Part shown: piece after piece, positions 47,463-58,799 of the stretch
Position numbering within the stretch: the first letter of the stretch is position 1
Layout of the letters: the number at the start of each line of letters is the position of its first letter
Assembly (NCBI GenBank): GCA_003864495.1
Contig: ML133388.1
Location: 2,767,809-2,831,808, forward strand
Origin: Nemopilema nomurai
Taxonomy: Eukaryota; Cnidaria; Scyphozoa; Rhizostomeae; Rhizostomatidae
Length of the DNA stretch: 64,000 nt
Reading direction: 5' to 3'
The notes under the pieces: model-generated
Database searches by the model: none
The model's input: the letters and a program-made list of their open reading frames with translations, nothing else
Told to the model about the DNA's origin: nothing
Translations under genes and position numbers: made by a program

Positions 47463-48589
47463 TCTCATCTTAACACTCCACTTGCCTTACAGAATGTGAA
47501 ACTCAAAATTGCAAGCATGCATTATCTATGGTGACTTTCATCAGATCAATGTTCAATATGTTGAGCTTCGGTAATCCTGTTTCTGTCGCGTAACTTGGTA
47601 TCAACTTGAAATGTACGAAATTTCGCTTACAGTTTATCCAGAATAAATGTTGGAATAGATAACCAGAGGTGTAGCGAAATTCCAGGAAACGTTGGGGGTT
47701 CTTTGAAGCTCGAATATAGAAGGCGGAAGAGTGATTATGTTTACTACTGTAGCAAAAGTCCTAAGAAACTGGTCTTTTAGCATAAGCAGGAACGCTGAAA
47801 TCAGGAAGGGGGCACTATGTCAAACCGCCCGTCTATTCTTGTACCCTTTCAGACAATGGTGGTTTTTGAAAATTCTAAGGGGCAAAAGAGCTAAACTTGT
47901 CAACTATTACATTGATTTGTTATTTGATTACTCAAATCTTCCTTGCTCGTGTTAAAGTGGTTTTTTACGTTGTTCAGTATAAACAGAACAGTTCTCTCAA
48001 CTCGATTTTTTATACGGACATCCTGCCGCTTTGTCCTGCTTGCCTGCCAGCCACTGCGTAAACGCTCCTCCACATCGGTCTACAACCATCGGTCTACAAC
48101 CGTCTTTCGTGAATCCTGAATGTATGCTACGTTCATGGAGCTCTTGAGCTACGTCAGCGAGGATCATACTGTCACGTGATATCATTATACTCTCCTTAGC
48201 AGGCACTTATCCACTTCAGTGTGATGTTGGTAAAAGGTTACAAAACATGACTCTTGCAATGGAGGGGCAACGCTCTTTTTCTTGTAGTATTTGAAACTTT
48301 TACTAGGTCTGCCTCCCTCCCCCGAGGTACTGATTTTATTGCATTCTTGAGAAGTTCTCGAAGACCATCCTTTTCAAAATTGGGGGTTCAGACCCCACCC
48401 CCATTCCCCTCCATGAGTAATGCACTGGATGAAAATGATATTTTCCTATAGCAGGTCATGTGCAGAATATTCCCCAAAGCAAGCTATCCTTTATAATTTG
48501 GGATTAGACTAAAAGGGCTCGATTTTATGTGGGTGTATCCTGAATGTCCTGTCGCTGTGCTAAGGCGTGTGACGGGGGCTATTAAACTT
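47463..48589. other. Intergenic DNA, nothing recognised
   Basis: No supported feature apart from a short direct repeat of CATCGGTCTACAACC at about 48076-48108. Frames at 47731-47955 and 47997-48206 carry no recognisable features. Confidence 0.45.
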
Positions 48590-48860
48590 TAGCCCCCCTT
48601 CCTATCAATATTCAGCGCCCATCTCTATCAATATTCAGCGCCCATCTCTATCAATATTTAGCCCCCTTTCTATCAATATTTAGCCCCCTTTTCTATCAAT
48701 ATTTAGCCACCCTTTCTATCAATATTTAGCCTCCCTTTCTATCAATATTTAGTCCTCCTTTCTATCTATATTTATCCCCCCTCCCTATCAATATTTAGTC
48801 CCCTATCAATATTTAGTCCCCCCTTCCTATCAACATTAAGCTTTAGCCCCTCCTTCCAAT
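48590..48860. repeat. Degenerate tandem array of about 22 bp
   Basis: Roughly a dozen copies of units built from CTATCAATATTTAGCCCCC, with length variation from 17 to 24 bp. Confidence 0.8.
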
Positions 48861-51147
48861 CAACTACTTTATCAACCCGTGCTCAGATTTCATACTGGTA
48901 TGGCTACAGACATTAGATCTTTTATTCACTTATTCACCTAGATCACCCTTAAGGCAAAAATAATAATTGGGACGACAGTTTTCTTCTAATTGCGACAAGA
49001 AAGTGGAAACATAAAACCCTCTTGCATGAATATGTTGCAAGTCCTTAAGTCCCTAAAAGTCCCTAAAAGTCCCTAAAACAGCCACTAAATGAAAACGCTG
49101 AGCCCAGAAAAATTGATGGCTCCATTGCCGGCAGCCAGAGGTTTTGCCTGTTAATTTCATATATGAGGAAGTTTTATTTAAATTTTTTTCATAAACAATG
49201 AAAGTGATTGTAAAAGAAGTTTTTGAATTGAGTGGATAATGAGAAAGGTATGGATACAAAAATTGCAGCCCAATGAAGATTTTAAGTTTTCCTGGACTCT
49301 GGGAACACGCATTGCCAAGCGACACTCAATGTTTTGTTAACTGGTCAAAATAGATATTGACATTGGCTCAGCGGCTACACATGCTCTGACCCTAACACAG
49401 TTGTCAATGACGTACGATCGTCTCGCAAATGTTTTTCTAATCCTACTGCTTATCAAGGGGCGTTTGTTTGAATTCCAAGAAGTTAATGTGCTGTTTGTTA
49501 AACAGATAGATTTGTGGGACATGGTAGACGCATTTCTTTTGACATGCTTGCGCAGGATGGGCGTTGGTTTGAAGGCGTTTTTAATTTCAGCCCATCTTTG
49601 GAAAGCTAACGTGGGATACCAGAGATTAGAGTGATGTTTATGGCCTCTTTATTGGAATACAGTGGCCTTTCTGTAAGTGAATGAATACGCATTAAAGACT
49701 GTGTCCCTCCGCAGACTTGGGTTTCTAAATTAGGGGTATACGCACTTAAGCCTTACTTTACCTCTAGAGGGGAAGTTAGATCCCCTTCCCCCGTAACCAA
49801 ACAGCTAAAGGTCAATCCGATCCATCGTTGATGACGTCATTCGTTCCGAGGCCCCTTCACCGCCACTGAAGTGAGCCCCCCTGAAAGTACCTTAGAAAGT
49901 GGCAGCTTGACGCGTTCAGCAGTGTCTATTCAGGGTCAACGCCTCGGTTACAATAACAGCTATGATACACCACCATTGAAAAGGATCTGATGACAAATGA
50001 GAGTGGGCTGAAACCACCTCGATCTATCGCTATTCATCCACCGCGTCTAGGGACTGAGGTTAGAGGGTGTATTGCCAGGAATTCCAAATGTGTCCTGGGT
50101 TGTTCCTGGTTTAGCATGCTGTTTGACTTTGAGCTGCTTACTCAGTGTCATATTCAGCCTACAATGGCTTCTCTTCGCGTTTCTGTCAACTTCAGCCACG
50201 CCTTTGAAACCAAACTGCCATCCTTGTTCGACACTGAAAGAACAGATGTTCTATTTTTGCTATTTTGGTTGGTCAATAACGAAAAATTGCAAATCAATGA
50301 TTGTCACTTCTTAAGAGCCTTGGCAGCCCTTCTGAAATGGAGGAGGAGTGTATGTCACGACATTTGAAAGCAGCTGTCGATATGATCCACACATCTATTT
50401 AAACAATCATTTAGATTTATCTTCTAGAAAATCCGACGTGAGAAGAGACTGCTTTTCGAGGGCAGTCCTAAAGCACGTGATGATGTTCCACTCCCATTTC
50501 GGGTGACTGAAAAATCAAAGCTGCAAATCGCTATATTCTCACTGCACTTTTGATTCAGAGATTGTTGGTTCCTTGCTTTTGGTAATTCCGTTTCTTGTAC
50601 GCCGTTTTGAGTGTAGTTATGCAGTTATGCCGTGCAAGTTTCCAGAACACGACGCTGCGTGGAAAAGTGCCACGCTTGCATGGCTCCGCGGCGGCGCCTT
50701 TAGGCCACAATTAGAACCACGTGGCAAGGAATAGCGATGTTTTTTGTCCCCCTTTGTTGCGTCGATGCATTTTTAGTTTCATCCGTGTTGTGCCTGATAT
50801 AATAGGCAGGACAATGGAGCTACAAAGCCCCCTGTGAACTTGGTTACGAACTGGCCAGACAACCTAAGATGGAGACAAGACCCGAATTTTCTGTCTCATC
50901 GCATATCAGACGAATTACAAGATTAGCTGTATTTGAATGACAAAACAGGAAACACTTTGATTTCAATGTAATCGACTTTCTTAACAATTAGCAGAAGAAG
51001 ATAGAAACAGTGAGCGGGCTCCTCTTTGCCAGCAGCGCAATAATCAGGGGCTTATGACGACGAGAGGGCGGAAGGATCTCCTTGATTCCGCTTTTATCCG
51101 AAAATATCGCAGGAAGTGCGCATTCGTTGATGTAGTAAGTCAGATGT
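48861..51147. other. Intergenic DNA, nothing firmly supported
   Basis: Three AGTCCCTAAA copies occur at 49048-49077. The plus-strand frame at 49990-50367 (125 codons) has no domain or splice context that I recognise. A CRE palindrome is at 49832-49839. Confidence 0.45.
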
Positions 51148-51250
51148 TCAAATAAGGATTGAAGCTGGGGCCCCTTGCATTAATACAGGTGGACAGGGGG
51201 TTGAACTATATGAGATTTCCAACCAATGTTCATTTGGGGGAAAGGAAAAG

Positions 51251-51320
51251 GCCATCTTGGGTGCGCGCCATTTTGTCGCGGTAGTCGCAAAGCATGCGCG
51301 GTCGAGCCCAACGCGCATGC
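51251..51320. promoter_or_regulatory. CpG-rich YY1/NRF1-motif cluster, probable promoter
   Basis: Within 70 bp there are two YY1-type elements (GCCATCTTG 51251-51259, GCCATTTTG 51268-51276) and two NRF1-type elements (GCATGCGCG 51292-51300, GCGCATGC 51313-51320), in an otherwise AT-rich region. This combination is typical of animal housekeeping promoters. The transcript it drives is unknown. Confidence 0.45.
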
Positions 51321-51739
51321 TCTTTAACCGCGCGGCAATGGAAGACTCGACGCCACTTGCTACTTGGCTTCTTCTCACAATATAGATGCTTTACAAAGCG
51401 TTTATACAGATTGAAAAATCGCCGTTTGCCTAAAAAATCTAAATGTTTGATTGAATCACAGGAAAGCCTTCCCAGAACTTTTCCTATAAAACCCGATGAT
51501 TCTTTTAGGGTAGAAACGCATGCATACTGATTTCATAGAAAGGTGGGATTATTTTAGTTTTAGACTGGAAGCGGGCAGTGCTGTTTTCTTAAACAAAATG
51601 TCGCAAGTTGAAGGCGATGTAGAATTCAGACTTCCAATTTCAGACGTATCAATTACAAATCAGTCAACGAGCGAAAGATACCTAGTCTTGGTCAGACATT
51701 TACAGGGAACGACCATTAAAATGGCTTTTTAATGAAAAT

Positions 51740-52045
51740 CTGTCTATATCTCTATGAAAAATCTCTTCTTTGTAGACAGAAGGCGTTCGTCTTTTTCCGT
51801 GGGCTAAACAGTGAGGTGTGAAATAGACGTTGATTGGTAGTTTAAAAGCCAATCAAGGGCGCTTCTAACAACCCTCTAGTGTTTTCGATCCGCAACTGGC
51901 AGTTTATTTTGTCAGCTTTTAGCCATTTTCCGACGTTTGCATACTCCGAGGATTGTCAGACGAAAAAAGACTTTAAGTATGCAAAAACTGGTTTTGCTAC
52001 TTCTAGTTATTTTGAAAATTGTTCTTGTAGACAAGTATTTATAAA
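51740..52045. mobile_element. Dispersed repeat, copy 2
   Basis: Diverged copy of the element at 40861-41180, in the same orientation, recognised by CTTCTTTGTAGACAGAA, CCCTCTAGTGTTTTCGATCC and GACGAAAAAAGACTTTAAG. Non-coding. Confidence 0.6.
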
Positions 52046-53761
52046 CAAAAAAGAGCTTGGATTGAGTAAGAAATAAAAGATAATGAAAGTTAAAAAAATA
52101 TGAAAATATTTCCAGCCTAAATTCAGATGACACGGCTGCTATGGAACTTTGTATTGAAAGTAATAACTTCTATTTCGAGTCTCTACTTAACTCGAAATCA
52201 TAAATATTCCTGATTAAGCTTATTTATTGTTCCCATGTTTATCGTTCGAGTGTACATATTTACCAAAAAAGTTTCGAAGTCTTCAAGTTTCGAAGTCTTT
52301 CAAAAAATCAAGTACAATCCAATAAGTTCTCAAGCACATTTGGTTGGTGAATACCATTTACTTAAAAAGCTAAAATGCATGTCTGTTTGTTTGCAAAGTG
52401 TGGGAGAGGCATGGATTTACAGGAAAGATTAGCAGAGCAAAACTGCATTTAACTCGAACGTTTCATCGGCTGATAGACAAGCTGGGAAGATTTTGTACCA
52501 AGCATTTTATTGAATGGGATACACATAATGTGCAAGAATTCCCTTAAAGGTAATTGAAGTATATTTAAGTGGCTCCGAGCCAGCAAGCTCGAACTGTCAA
52601 TCAAACATCAACCAATCACAAGTATCCATCTACCATTTCACGTGCTCACTTCCTTTGTAGATTGCACGCGATTTGCCTTTGAATCTACTTCACGTGCACA
52701 GTTCCAATGTGACTACACTGCGCAGGCTCTGTACTATCTATTTTTGGAAAGTGCTTAAACTATGCTTCTATTCTCTTTAAAGAAGCCGATTCCTTGTGTG
52801 GAAATAATACCAAAAAGGTATTAATCGAAATCATAATTTTTTTTCAAAATTTGGGAAATTTGCGTTTTCCATACATGGCTGACTGAGATTGATATTTAAA
52901 ATACACCAAAATGAAAATGCCAGCTGCTTTAATATATTGTCTGTCCCCACCTTAGTAATATAGAAACTTTTAAGAAATAGTTCTAAGAGCAATAAGCAAG
53001 AAGCTAAGTGAGAAGTATTTTGATAGAATGCATGTTTATCTAGTAAATCAGGCCAGAATTATTGTTTCCATAAGCGTTTTTGGCATTTTAACTATTACTG
53101 ATCGTGGCCAGGAAAGTCTGACCGAAGAAGAAAGAATTTGGAACTACCCTTCTCTCTCTAAAACGGTGCCGCTACAGACCAGTTTCCTCCTCTCTAAGCT
53201 CACAAGCTCACCAACCCTGTTGGTTAATAAAATTTCAGGAATTTCAAAATCCAGCCTTTAAAGCATAAATGCTGGCAACATCTCTTATGAAGTACGCTAC
53301 CCCTGGCGTTATAAATCCTTTCAGATTTGTTTTGATGTTAAGACCTTCCTAGCAGTCCAAAGCTATGACGTTTACCTGGCACCGAGATACAAATACGTCT
53401 TCGAATCAATCACCCTCTGCAAACGATTCAAACAACTTCTATGGGTGGGCAATCATCAGTGACTTAGTGGGCCAAATCCTGTCAAAGTCTGGTTGCCTGA
53501 TACCTAACGACGTCAATCTCGTATTATTTCGTTAAAATACAACATTACCAGTCATTATAGCGTAGTATTTTTGTCTTGAACAACTGTCAAAGTTATTCCA
53601 GGAATGTCCGGTAATACAGGCCTCAAGGGTGAATCCATGTTTCCAATACTCAAAAGTAACTGGGGGTCTGTTTACCGTTCACGGGCATAGAATAAAGACA
53701 AATTATGTAGGCCTAAAAAGCCCCTTGAAGACGCGCAACGATCATCTTTTCTAGGACTCAC
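52046..53761. other. Intergenic DNA, nothing firmly supported
   Basis: The plus-strand frame at 53028-53261 opens with a hydrophobic stretch (RIIVSISVFGILTIT), but no matching splice partner or known domain was found. A short direct repeat of GTTTCGAAGTCTT is at 52271-52302. Confidence 0.4.
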
Positions 53762-53978
53762 CACCATGGTAGACTTCAAGGTACTCTCACTGCAAACCGA
53801 AGGAGAACAATGGTTAAGCTTTTTCCGCAGACACACAATGCTCTTTTTTGCTAGCTTTGGTTCTTGAAGAAAGCTGAGAAGCGTTTTCTCTTTTACATTC
53901 TTCTTCACCTTCTTCTCCAAATCATTTGTCATCATTTGAGTCGGCCACCCAACCCTTCCTTTTCTAATCCCGTCTGTT

Positions 53979-54188
53979 TTGGATCATCTAAGCAAGGGTT
54001 GCCAAGTTGACGTGCAAATTACTACCATTTCAATCATATTAATTCTTGGTCTTCCTCTTTCTTTCTTTCCTTCCTTATTTCTTTCCTTGGGTAGGATCCC
54101 TCAGCACGCAGCAGATACTAGAAGACTGTCCTTTGTAGAGGGAAAACGTACCTGTGTTCACCGAGAAGGACACCCCTACTGCTCTTGA
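53979..54188 (+). CDS. Possible short secreted peptide precursor, unknown
   Basis: A 69-codon frame with a hydrophobic segment (about residues 16-37, ISIILILGLPLSFF) followed by DTRR, LSFVEGKR and TCVHREGHPYCS to the stop. The arrangement of hydrophobic leader, dibasic sites and a C-terminal peptide with two Cys eight residues apart resembles a neuropeptide precursor. However, the hydrophobic stretch coincides with a long pyrimidine tract ending TTGGGTAG at 54092, which looks like a splice acceptor, and another frame is open from 54140. It could be chance. Confidence 0.2.
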   Translation: MDHLSKGCQVDVQITTISIILILGLPLSFFPSLFLSLGRIPQHAADTRRLSFVEGKRTCVHREGHPYCS

Positions 54189-54962
54189 TGGGTCAAAGTG
54201 TCTACGCCTCGAAGCGACGAGCAAGCGTACGAAAAATTCAAGCTCTTCGAGGCTAGAGACAACCTGTAGAATGTTAACCAGAAAGACATCCAAGGCGGCT
54301 ATACCTCGTTCGAATCATAACTCGTATTTCTTCAAAATTGTCTTACTCTAGGCAAGGTCACTGTCTGTAATGGAGAGTTATCAGTTCTGTGGTGGACTAA
54401 AAGCGATGTCAAAAGCCTAGGTTGGTGAAGTCCAACTATAAGGGGGCGTGAGTCGTATTAGAATGGGAGGGTGATAAGAATAGGACAAGTGACGGAGCCC
54501 TGTAGGATGCAAGAATTAACTGATCGGGGACTGGAAAGGAGTCTCTCAACTCGACGTCAACGAACCTGGTTGAAGGTAAGCTGTTTATTTAAAGGGATGT
54601 GTTAGATCAACACACGGGGGACCGCAAAGAGAAAACTAGACACAAACACGCTCAAAGGCTTTGGGTATATGTGTGGAGATCAGACGGAATTGCCCAAGGG
54701 CCCTAAGGCTAATGTAGCGAGAGTCCTCTGGCGTAAGAATTCAAAATTAATGTGTCAAGCCTATAAGACGATTACCGTTGTGTTTAGGGCTCGAAATAAC
54801 TTTAACTTGACAGTATATGAAATGCCTGTTTTGATAAAATGCTACTGTTTCACCACGAACTCTGAATCTGACTAAAGCAGCTCTTCGAGAGGAATTGCAG
54901 GATGGCCTTGTGCTTTGTGGCGTCTTTCAATAAATCACCTGGGCTATAAGCCTTGTTGGCAG

Positions 54963-55028
54963 CCCTAACGCCGCATCCCTAACGCCGCATCCCTAACGCC
55001 GCATCCCTAACGCCGCAGCCCTGACGCC
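54963..55028. repeat. 14-bp CpG-containing tandem repeat
   Basis: Four to five copies of CCCTAACGCCGCAT occur in tandem, more GC-rich than the surroundings. Confidence 0.9.
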
Positions 55029-55962
55029 CTCTCTTTAGAAACCCCCTCCCCTTATCAGATAGTCAGTTACACTGTCTTTATAGCTATGACCCCGATTTTC
55101 TGTTATGTACCAATTGAGTGTTTACATAATCCTTTGGCTGCCCCGCCTTCTACCTCCTTCAGCCCCAATCCGCCTTACAAAACAATGTTCAAAAATAGAT
55201 AGGTACCATGCCATAGAAAAGGTGTTCTGGTTTATCGCTTGGAACCAAAACAAAGTGAGTAGGGACGGCTGATTTCTGAAACTGTAAAGTGACGCTGATT
55301 CACAAAGTATTCAGTGATTATCATGTATGAATGGAAATATGTGTAGCTTGAATATCATATTTGCAAAAACCGTTGCCGGTAAATATCGAGCTTTTTTGTA
55401 AGATTTTTTAATTTCCCCAAACAAAATAGCAAAGCCTTCTTTTGCTAATATACAGCCCCTTTTGTTTAGTCATGAGATAGACATATTTGGCATGTTTTGA
55501 GAAATTAATCTCTCTGCTTATGTTGATTGAAAGAGTTCTTATTGATCCGTCCAGAAAAGATTCCTATCTATTTTAATGGAAGGATGTTCACCAAACGTGA
55601 AGGTGCTGGAACTTGGCTCTTGGGTACATAGAGCGGTGTTGTCACAATTGTTGGTGCGCTCTTCTGTTTGGCACATATCCATCGATCCCAGCGGAGAGAT
55701 AGTTTAGCCATTCTGGGTTTCTCGAGCAGCTCCTTCTGAAAGCAAGATTGGTCCTTGGGACTATTATCCTTCTGTGATAAGGAGATTTGGAATGCTGTGA
55801 CAATTCTAGTTTGTCTCTTATCTGATTATGTGGTTTAGATAAATTAAAAGATCTTTCGTCTGTACACGATATCTGGGATACTGGCAGATAAAGTGAAAAT
55901 CGCACAAAAGAATCTCCAGCTTTTCTATATCTCGAGGTGTGGCTTCTAGACTAGCCAAACAG

Positions 55963-57723
55963 ATGGATGGCGTTGATGTCGCTGGCTACTCGGTAAGTTT
56001 CTTGTCCCTCTTTCCGTTTCATTTGTGCCATAATATATATTATTTGTGCAATCTAATGTTGTTAGGGCTCGCCTCTATACTTAATCGTATCTCATCAAAC
56101 ATCGTCCGAATCTAGTTTATTTATTGTTGTTTTCATTAAACACTATTAAAGATTACAAGCCGTAAATCACAGCTCCCTCCGCACCAAGTGTAACGATTTC
56201 CCGTTTGTATCTCGTGGCTATGTGGTTCGTGTCAGATACAATGAGATATTGAACACTCGTTCCGTGTAATACGAAAGATTTCCTGGCGTGGCAAAGGATT
56301 CGGGTTTTGGCGTGATTCTTAGACTTTAACCTAGAGTTTAAACTTTCCGAAATCATTTGAAATATCAAAGCGTCGTAAGACTTGAAGTGATTGTTTAGCG
56401 CAGTTTTAAACTAAGCTTAGTGAGATGATGCTTTGGCTTACGTTGCAAATTGGAGAAAGTAATTCAAAGGCAAGCGATCTAAGCTCTTTTCTTCAAAAAT
56501 CAACTTTAGGAGAATAATTAACACCTATAGCTAGATAATAAACATCAGTTCCTCTTTAAGTTATCCAGTCCTCTGTAACGGTGTCGTAACTATTTTATCG
56601 TCTTGTGGTCTTAGAAGGTGAAGCAATGAAATTGATGTGAACTGTTTTGATTCTTCAAAACATCCTTCGTAGCGTATGGATACCCTGGACTACTTCGATC
56701 TGATTTGTGTGTTGCTCCCACTCAAAGATTTTCGTTCTTTGCCAATACTAACACGTTTTGTGCAGGATATATCAATCAAATTATTAAAAGAAATGCGATC
56801 ATTCTACCGAATTTAAAGTTTATTAGTTATATGTCTTTCTTTTTCTATCTTGATTTGTAGAACTTAAGAACTTATAACATTCTTTTTTAAGTTTGCTCAT
56901 GAAGTCCGTTTTGAACGTTTCCTTTTTCGCAGCAAAGACATGTAGGCTGAATTCGTTTTTAGAACGAAAGTTGAAACAGCGTTAACCATGATATGATTAA
57001 CATATTATATATATTATAATATATATTTGATATATTTTCCATCATGATCCATTGTTAATAGTAATGAAGGGGGGTGTGGGAGAAAAGTTCCCAAAAATTG
57101 CAGATTTCGTATATTTCGGCTAAATTTCGTATAATCATAATGCTAAAGATAACAATTCGCTATAGCTCATATTTACTATTTAACGCTATAGTTTTAAAAT
57201 TGATATTTAGGACTATCATGATAGGGTACGAAAGCAAGGCTTTCCGTCAGGATCCTATAGAAAAGAAGTAGAGCTGATTTTGTGCAAAATGCCAATACTG
57301 TCTCATCTTGTGCAAAGAGAGTTTAGTTTCAACACATTTGCACCATTAAGCTCTAAAATACTGGGGTGGAAGAGGGAGGGAGGGGGGGCCTGTAGCAGAG
57401 TTTCGGGGAGGCAAAAAGCTCCTTGTCGTCTTTTTAGATAACACAATTGTTAATGGCTGCTAGTAGAAAGATGTGGTCTCACTACTTCCTAGTTTCAGGC
57501 ATCGTGGCGAGTGTACTGGAAGCAAGAAGAACTAATAAATGGGGGATCGTATTGTGTGAAAGAGCGAAAGGTATACTGGGACAAGTATTACGTAAAATGT
57601 TCCAGTAGGTTACCAGCAAACTATTTCATCCGGGGATGTGTGCCCCCTACCCCTGAGACTGAAGGGTGGACACTTTTCTTCCGTTTTCGAAATCACACTC
57701 AATATAAAAAACCAACTAGTTAG
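55963..57723 (+). CDS. Hypothetical gene, possibly two exons, unknown product
   Basis: A frame ending MDGVDVAGYS meets a perfect donor (TCG/gtaagt at 55992/55993) in phase 0. At 57499 a good acceptor (CTTCCTAGTTTCAG) opens a 75-codon phase-0 frame to a stop at 57723, followed by AATAAA at 58013-58018. Joined, it would give a small protein with an aromatic and Cys-containing C-terminus (segments WRVYWKQEEL, SYCVKERKVYWDKYYVKC). The frame is also open upstream of the ATG (SRGVASRLAKQ), so 55963 may be inside a longer exon. I recognise no family. Phase, splice sites and poly(A) signal agree, but each alone is weak. Confidence 0.3.
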
Positions 57724-58420
57724 ACATTAGTCAAATCCTTAGCGTTCAATTCTTGTTCTCTGTCAATTTACGATGGATCTTCTCTGGATTCACTTAAATC
57801 CTTCTTTGGGGATTAACTTCATGCATTTGCTTTGAACTTTCCTAGGATTTCCTATTTTGTTTGCAAGGATTTACTTTAGGCTTTCTTTGAATCTTATCAG
57901 GATTTCTAAAAAGCTTTCCATGCAACTCGTATGGATGCTTCACCGATTATCTTGATTTTTTTGAAGAATGTTTTTCACATGATGTCTACACAACCTTTGC
58001 ATCTCATTTATCAATAAAGAGGCTAGTTATTCCAATGACTTTCAGCCTCGTTTTCGTGCATTTCATTTCTTCATATGTCAACAGGCGATCACCTAAAACC
58101 AAGCGTTTCATTTCCTTTAAATAATAACAAAATACTCGAAGCATTCCTTGTCTATCTGGAATAGTAACGATTCGCCCAACAGCCTTGGTTGGTGAATAGA
58201 CGTACGGCTCAAAATTTTATTTTGATGAGCTCATGCATGCAGATAAATCTCTCAAATAAACATTTCGCTCCTTGCATTCAGTGAGGATAGGATCCGTCTG
58301 CCAAGGCTGGACTTAATTTGCCACATTTCTGTCACAGGCAGATCGCGATGTTTCATGGGCCAAGTCAACCGCACAATCTTGTACTTATTAGTTAGAGATG
58401 CCTATGATTAATTGAACTAT

Positions 58421-58777
58421 TTAACTTCGAGAAAACACCCTCAAGGAAAATCTACCTGTGTTTAAATCACTTACTTTATCAGCTCTTTTCGCTATGCGAA
58501 GAGTAATATCGCATCTGTGGCTTTGAACATGTCGATTGAGCGACAGCATCTTGTGGCTTTTCCTTTCTTTGTTTATCCTACAGCTTGCCAACAGTCTTTG
58601 CCGAATCATAGTTGAAACGATTGAGGCGGTTCTATTATCACCATGTCTTCGGAGATTGAATCTCTCTAAAGTAGGCCTGTCCGCTATCGATCCAGTTCTC
58701 TCCCCAACATGGTTATCGAAGGCTATGCAAGGCCCGATGCTTATCAAAACATAAATCATGTTAACAGACGATGTCAT
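58421..58777 (-). CDS. Candidate small secreted-protein gene behind a TATA box
   Basis: A 118-codon minus-strand frame begins with a hydrophobic segment (residues 7-20, MIYVLISIGPCIAF) that could be a signal peptide. It continues with a basic, Arg-rich chain holding several dibasic sites (LRRHG, AKRADK). CTATATAAG at 58784-58792 lies just upstream on the same strand, and a minus-strand AATAAA (TTTATT at 58217-58222) lies about 200 bp after the stop. The TATA box is so close that transcription would start near the second Met (residue 7). No family recognised; it could be a chance frame. Confidence 0.25.
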   Translation of the reverse strand: MTSSVNMIYVLISIGPCIAFDNHVGERTGSIADRPTLERFNLRRHGDNRTASIVSTMIRQRLLASCRINKERKSHKMLSLNRHVQSHRCDITLRIAKRADKVSDLNTGRFSLRVFSRS

Positions 58778-58799
58778 ATAGATCTTATATAGCCCACAG

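Noticed and set aside
49990..50367. 125-codon plus-strand frame
   Set aside because: No recognised domain, no convincing splice or promoter signals, and overlapping frames of similar length. Likely chance.
54963..55028. Interstitial telomeric repeat (CCCTAA present)
   Set aside because: CCCTAA occurs once per 14-bp unit separated by CGCCGCAT. It is not a run of the animal telomere hexamer.
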